The notes beneath the pieces are model-generated. The model saw nothing but the letters and a program-made list of their open reading frames with translations, did not search any database and was not told the origin of the DNA. A program made the position numbers and the translations under genes. 60,797 bases of DNA from Acidobacteriota bacterium (GTDB taxonomy: Bacteria; Acidobacteriota; Blastocatellia; Pyrinomonadales; Pyrinomonadaceae), in assembly GCA_020200135.1 (NCBI GenBank), contig JAIVJI010000095.1, positions 1,212-62,008 on the forward strand, read 5' to 3'. Positions within the stretch are counted from its first letter, which is position 1. Every line of letters begins with the position of its first letter. Positions 58,866 to 60,797 of the stretch are shown here, in pieces.

Positions 58866-59780
58866 TCAGGGTTTGCGAAAGGTGACGGTCTGGTCGGGTT
58901 GGAGCTTGGTGAAGCTCAGCCGGCCGCTCCGCCGAGCGCCGTCCGGCCAAGAGACGCGGTAGAAGTAGTCGCCCACCACCTCCGTCACGACGCCCTCCAC
59001 GGGCTCGCGCCACCGGTCGCACTGCGCTGAGTCGTCCGGGTTAAGCCGCTGCGCCTTACACAACTCGTAGAAGAAGACCGGGATGATGTTCACGCGGCCG
59101 CCAGCGGGTACGGTCCTGATCTTGATGACGAATTCCCCGGCCCCGCACCCGTCCTGCTCCACGATTTTGGGGAGGCGGGTCGCGCCGCCCGCGCGGTGCT
59201 TTATGACCGCCCGCAGTATCTTCTTTCTGGCGACATATATGCGTTCCTCTTCCAAGTCATATTCCGCAACGGAGTATTTGTAACGCATCCGTCCCAGCCT
59301 AAACGCCAACTCCTGTTTCTCCAACTCAAGAAGCGGCGCGCGCCAGACTGACTTGGGGTATCCGGCAAACTCCAGCACATTTTCTATATAGACGACATGG
59401 TAGGCGAGGTCGGCCAGCCGCCCGATGGGGTCTTTGTCCGACACGCCAAGGTACTCGCGCCCCGAGATACAGTTAATGATATAGTACTGGTTCAAATCCG
59501 GCCCTTCGATTGCGATTTCGTCGATGAATTGCTCGAAGGTTCGCTTGATGACGAGGTATTGCGCGCGCGGGTCGGCCGAGACGAGTTGGCTGGAAGATTT
59601 CACCCTCCTCCGGGCAGCCGTCGGCGCGTCCCTCGGTGAGCGGACGTTGGAATTCGACGCGGTACGTGTCTGGGCGCCCGCGCCTACGACCACGAGGCAG
59701 GCGGCGGCGAGCCCGAGTGCGGCCGCCGAGCTGACGGTGACAAGAATTCTTTTCGGCGTCGGGAGGTGTGAGTGTGGCAT
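58866..59780 (-). CDS. Exported protein of unknown function
   Basis: The 304-residue product has a signal peptide (AAALGLAAACLVVVGAGAQT) and a basic Ser/Arg linker. A helical region follows (RAQYLVIKRTFEQFIDEIAI, VVYIENVLEFAGYPKSVWRA) and then a C-terminal beta domain (FVIKIRTVPAGGRVNIIPVF, VVGDYFYRVSWPDGARRSG). Its coding sequence is lower in GC than flanking genes, especially in the middle. No family was recognised. With the membrane protein downstream it forms a two-gene unit bounded by copies of the epimerase 3' end, suggesting acquired DNA. Confidence 0.72.
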   Translation of the reverse strand: MPHSHLPTPKRILVTVSSAAALGLAAACLVVVGAGAQTRTASNSNVRSPRDAPTAARRRVKSSSQLVSADPRAQYLVIKRTFEQFIDEIAIEGPDLNQYYIINCISGREYLGVSDKDPIGRLADLAYHVVYIENVLEFAGYPKSVWRAPLLELEKQELAFRLGRMRYKYSVAEYDLEEERIYVARKKILRAVIKHRAGGATRLPKIVEQDGCGAGEFVIKIRTVPAGGRVNIIPVFFYELCKAQRLNPDDSAQCDRWREPVEGVVTEVVGDYFYRVSWPDGARRSGRLSFTKLQPDQTVTFRKP

Positions 59781-59961
59781 CTGTTCCCCCTCAAAGCGGG
59801 TGGTGGGTGAACCGCCCGGCGCGTGGCGGCCGGGCGGCGTTGGAGTGCTCGAACCCTTAGAACCGGGTCGTCGCGTGAGGCGCGGATTCTATCACCAATC
59901 CGAGAATTGGCACCACATTTCTGCCGGCGGCCGGGGCGCAGTACCGCGCGCCCGCGCGGCC

Positions 59962-60797
59962 TCACTTCCCGAGGGCATGGCGCAGCGCGCCCTCTATCTC
60001 CGGGTGCTTGAACTCGAAGCCCGCCTCCTTCAGCCGCGCCGGCTCGACGCGGGTGCTTGCCATCAGGAGTGCGTCGGCCATCTCGCCGAACGCGAGCCGC
60101 GCGGCGAAGGCTGGCACCGAGAAGATGGTCGGCCGCCCGAGCGCGTGCCCGAGCGCCTTCGTGAACTCCGCGTTGGTCACCTGCTGCGGCGCGACCGTGT
60201 TGACCGGCCCGCGCAAGGATTCGTCCTCGATGGCGCGGCGGATGACGCCGATTAAATCTTCGAGCGTGACCCAGTTCATGTACTGGCTCCCGCTCCCGAT
60301 TTTCCCGCCCACCCCCAGCTTGAAGGGCGTGAGCATCTTCTGCAAAGCCCCGCCCTCGCCGCTCAGCACGACGCCGATGCGCAGGTGTACGACGCGGATG
60401 CCGGCCTGGCTCGCCTGAAGCGTCGCCTTCTCCCACTCGCGGCAGACCTCGCTCAAAAAGTCCGAGCCCGACGCGCTCTCCTCGCGCAGAATCTCCGCCC
60501 CGCGGTCGCCGTAGTAACCCGTGGCCGACGCCGAGACTAAAACCTTCGGCTTCGCGCTCAAGCCCGCCAGCGCGCCCGCCAGCAGGCTCGTCCCCTTCAC
60601 GCGGCTCTCGCGTATGCGCCGCTTCTTCTCTTCGTCCCAGCGCCCCTCGCCGACGTTCTCGCCCGCGAGGTGGACGGCCGCGTCGTGCCCCTCCAACTCC
60701 TTCGCGTCTATCTCGCCGCGCTCCGGGTCCCAGTGGACGGCCGCCGTGCCCGGCGCGCGGAAAGACTGTGAACGCCCTCGCACCAGCCGCGTCACCC
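59962..60797 (-). CDS. TIGR01777-family NAD-dependent epimerase (YfcH-like), 5' end outside the window
   Basis: The 277 visible residues contain AVHLAGENVGEGRWDEEKKR, SASATGYYGDRGAEIL with the Tyr of the short-chain dehydrogenase triad, WEKATLQASQAGIRVVHLRI, YMNWVTLEDLIGVIRRAIED and the terminal EIEGALRHALGK. The N-terminal NAD-binding GATGFIG lies beyond the right edge. Family function is uncertain (linked to cell division inhibitor SulA-like annotations without proof). Its last 80 bases are duplicated at 58142. Confidence 0.9.
   Translation of the reverse strand, partial: VTRLVRGRSQSFRAPGTAAVHWDPERGEIDAKELEGHDAAVHLAGENVGEGRWDEEKKRRIRESRVKGTSLLAGALAGLSAKPKVLVSASATGYYGDRGAEILREESASGSDFLSEVCREWEKATLQASQAGIRVVHLRIGVVLSGEGGALQKMLTPFKLGVGGKIGSGSQYMNWVTLEDLIGVIRRAIEDESLRGPVNTVAPQQVTNAEFTKALGHALGRPTIFSVPAFAARLAFGEMADALLMASTRVEPARLKEAGFEFKHPEIEGALRHALGK

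Overview
The window is high-GC bacterial DNA from a chromosome rather than a phage or plasmid: it holds coaBC, apt, lysA, xerD, nth, umuD and a glycine cleavage operon. A two-subunit glycine decarboxylase (gcvPA/gcvPB), a chlorite-dismutase-family haem enzyme, many small secreted or lipid-anchored proteins and GC-rich intergenic hairpin repeats fit an Acidobacteriota-like (Blastocatellia-type) genome. That placement is inference; no rRNA is present to confirm it.

Layout. 1-6.6 kb: ugd and an epimerase start (sugar nucleotides), a FecR-like protein, isoaspartyl peptidase, coaBC converging on umuD. 6.8-13 kb: a small membrane protein, tRNA-Arg, apt, acylphosphatase, a 920-residue secreted protein, a haem enzyme, a cytochrome c lipoprotein, then a broken tRNA/HNH/tRNA-Arg cluster and a decayed P-loop/MOSC pair. 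14.0-22.1 kb: the accessory core. A near-consensus promoter and a terminated leader precede about 30 co-oriented tRNA genes, broken by two unrelated HNH genes (one sitting behind a tRNA-Lys half), then a Ro60/TROVE gene, then four tandem RNAs with the architecture of Ro60-binding Y RNAs, then two conserved hypothetical genes. 22-30 kb: a beta-helix lipoprotein, the ybbP-ybbA/tesA divergon, a broken yhiN-like gene and a DUF4097-type protein. 30-50 kb: xerD, an ATP-grasp enzyme, a DNA glycosylase, a di-haem enzyme operon with an in-frame stop, prolyl oligopeptidase, nth, a sigma/anti-sigma pair, TPR proteins and gcvT-H-PA-PB. 50-60.8 kb: trmO, tRNA-Gly with an abutting PD-(D/E)XK endonuclease gene, an FMN reductase/class V aminotransferase pair, lysA, a permease, a metallopeptidase/ATP-grasp pair, and two orphan genes lying between duplicated copies of the 3' end of a TIGR01777 epimerase gene.

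The most striking system is the tRNA array - Ro60 - Y RNA block. All four RNAs share a 5' motif GAATGC-N7-ASTACAT and a 3' YTTGTC motif. These lie in paired outer and inner stems drawn with different bases in each copy, so the pairing is supported by covariation. The fourth RNA carries a circularly permuted tRNA (T arm, 3' acceptor strand, CCA-containing loop, 5' acceptor strand, D arm), the plan known for YrlA-type Y RNAs. The other three keep progressively less of it. Together they suggest one locus for tRNA supply, tRNA mimicry and RNA quality control, invaded by homing-type endonucleases.

Four otherwise recognisable genes (P-loop/MOSC, yhiN, the TPR gene, gcvT) carry small frame-breaking lesions, and a fifth has an in-frame TGA. 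Whether these are real decay or assembly error cannot be settled from the sequence alone. Coordinates of RNA genes were counted by hand and may be off by one.
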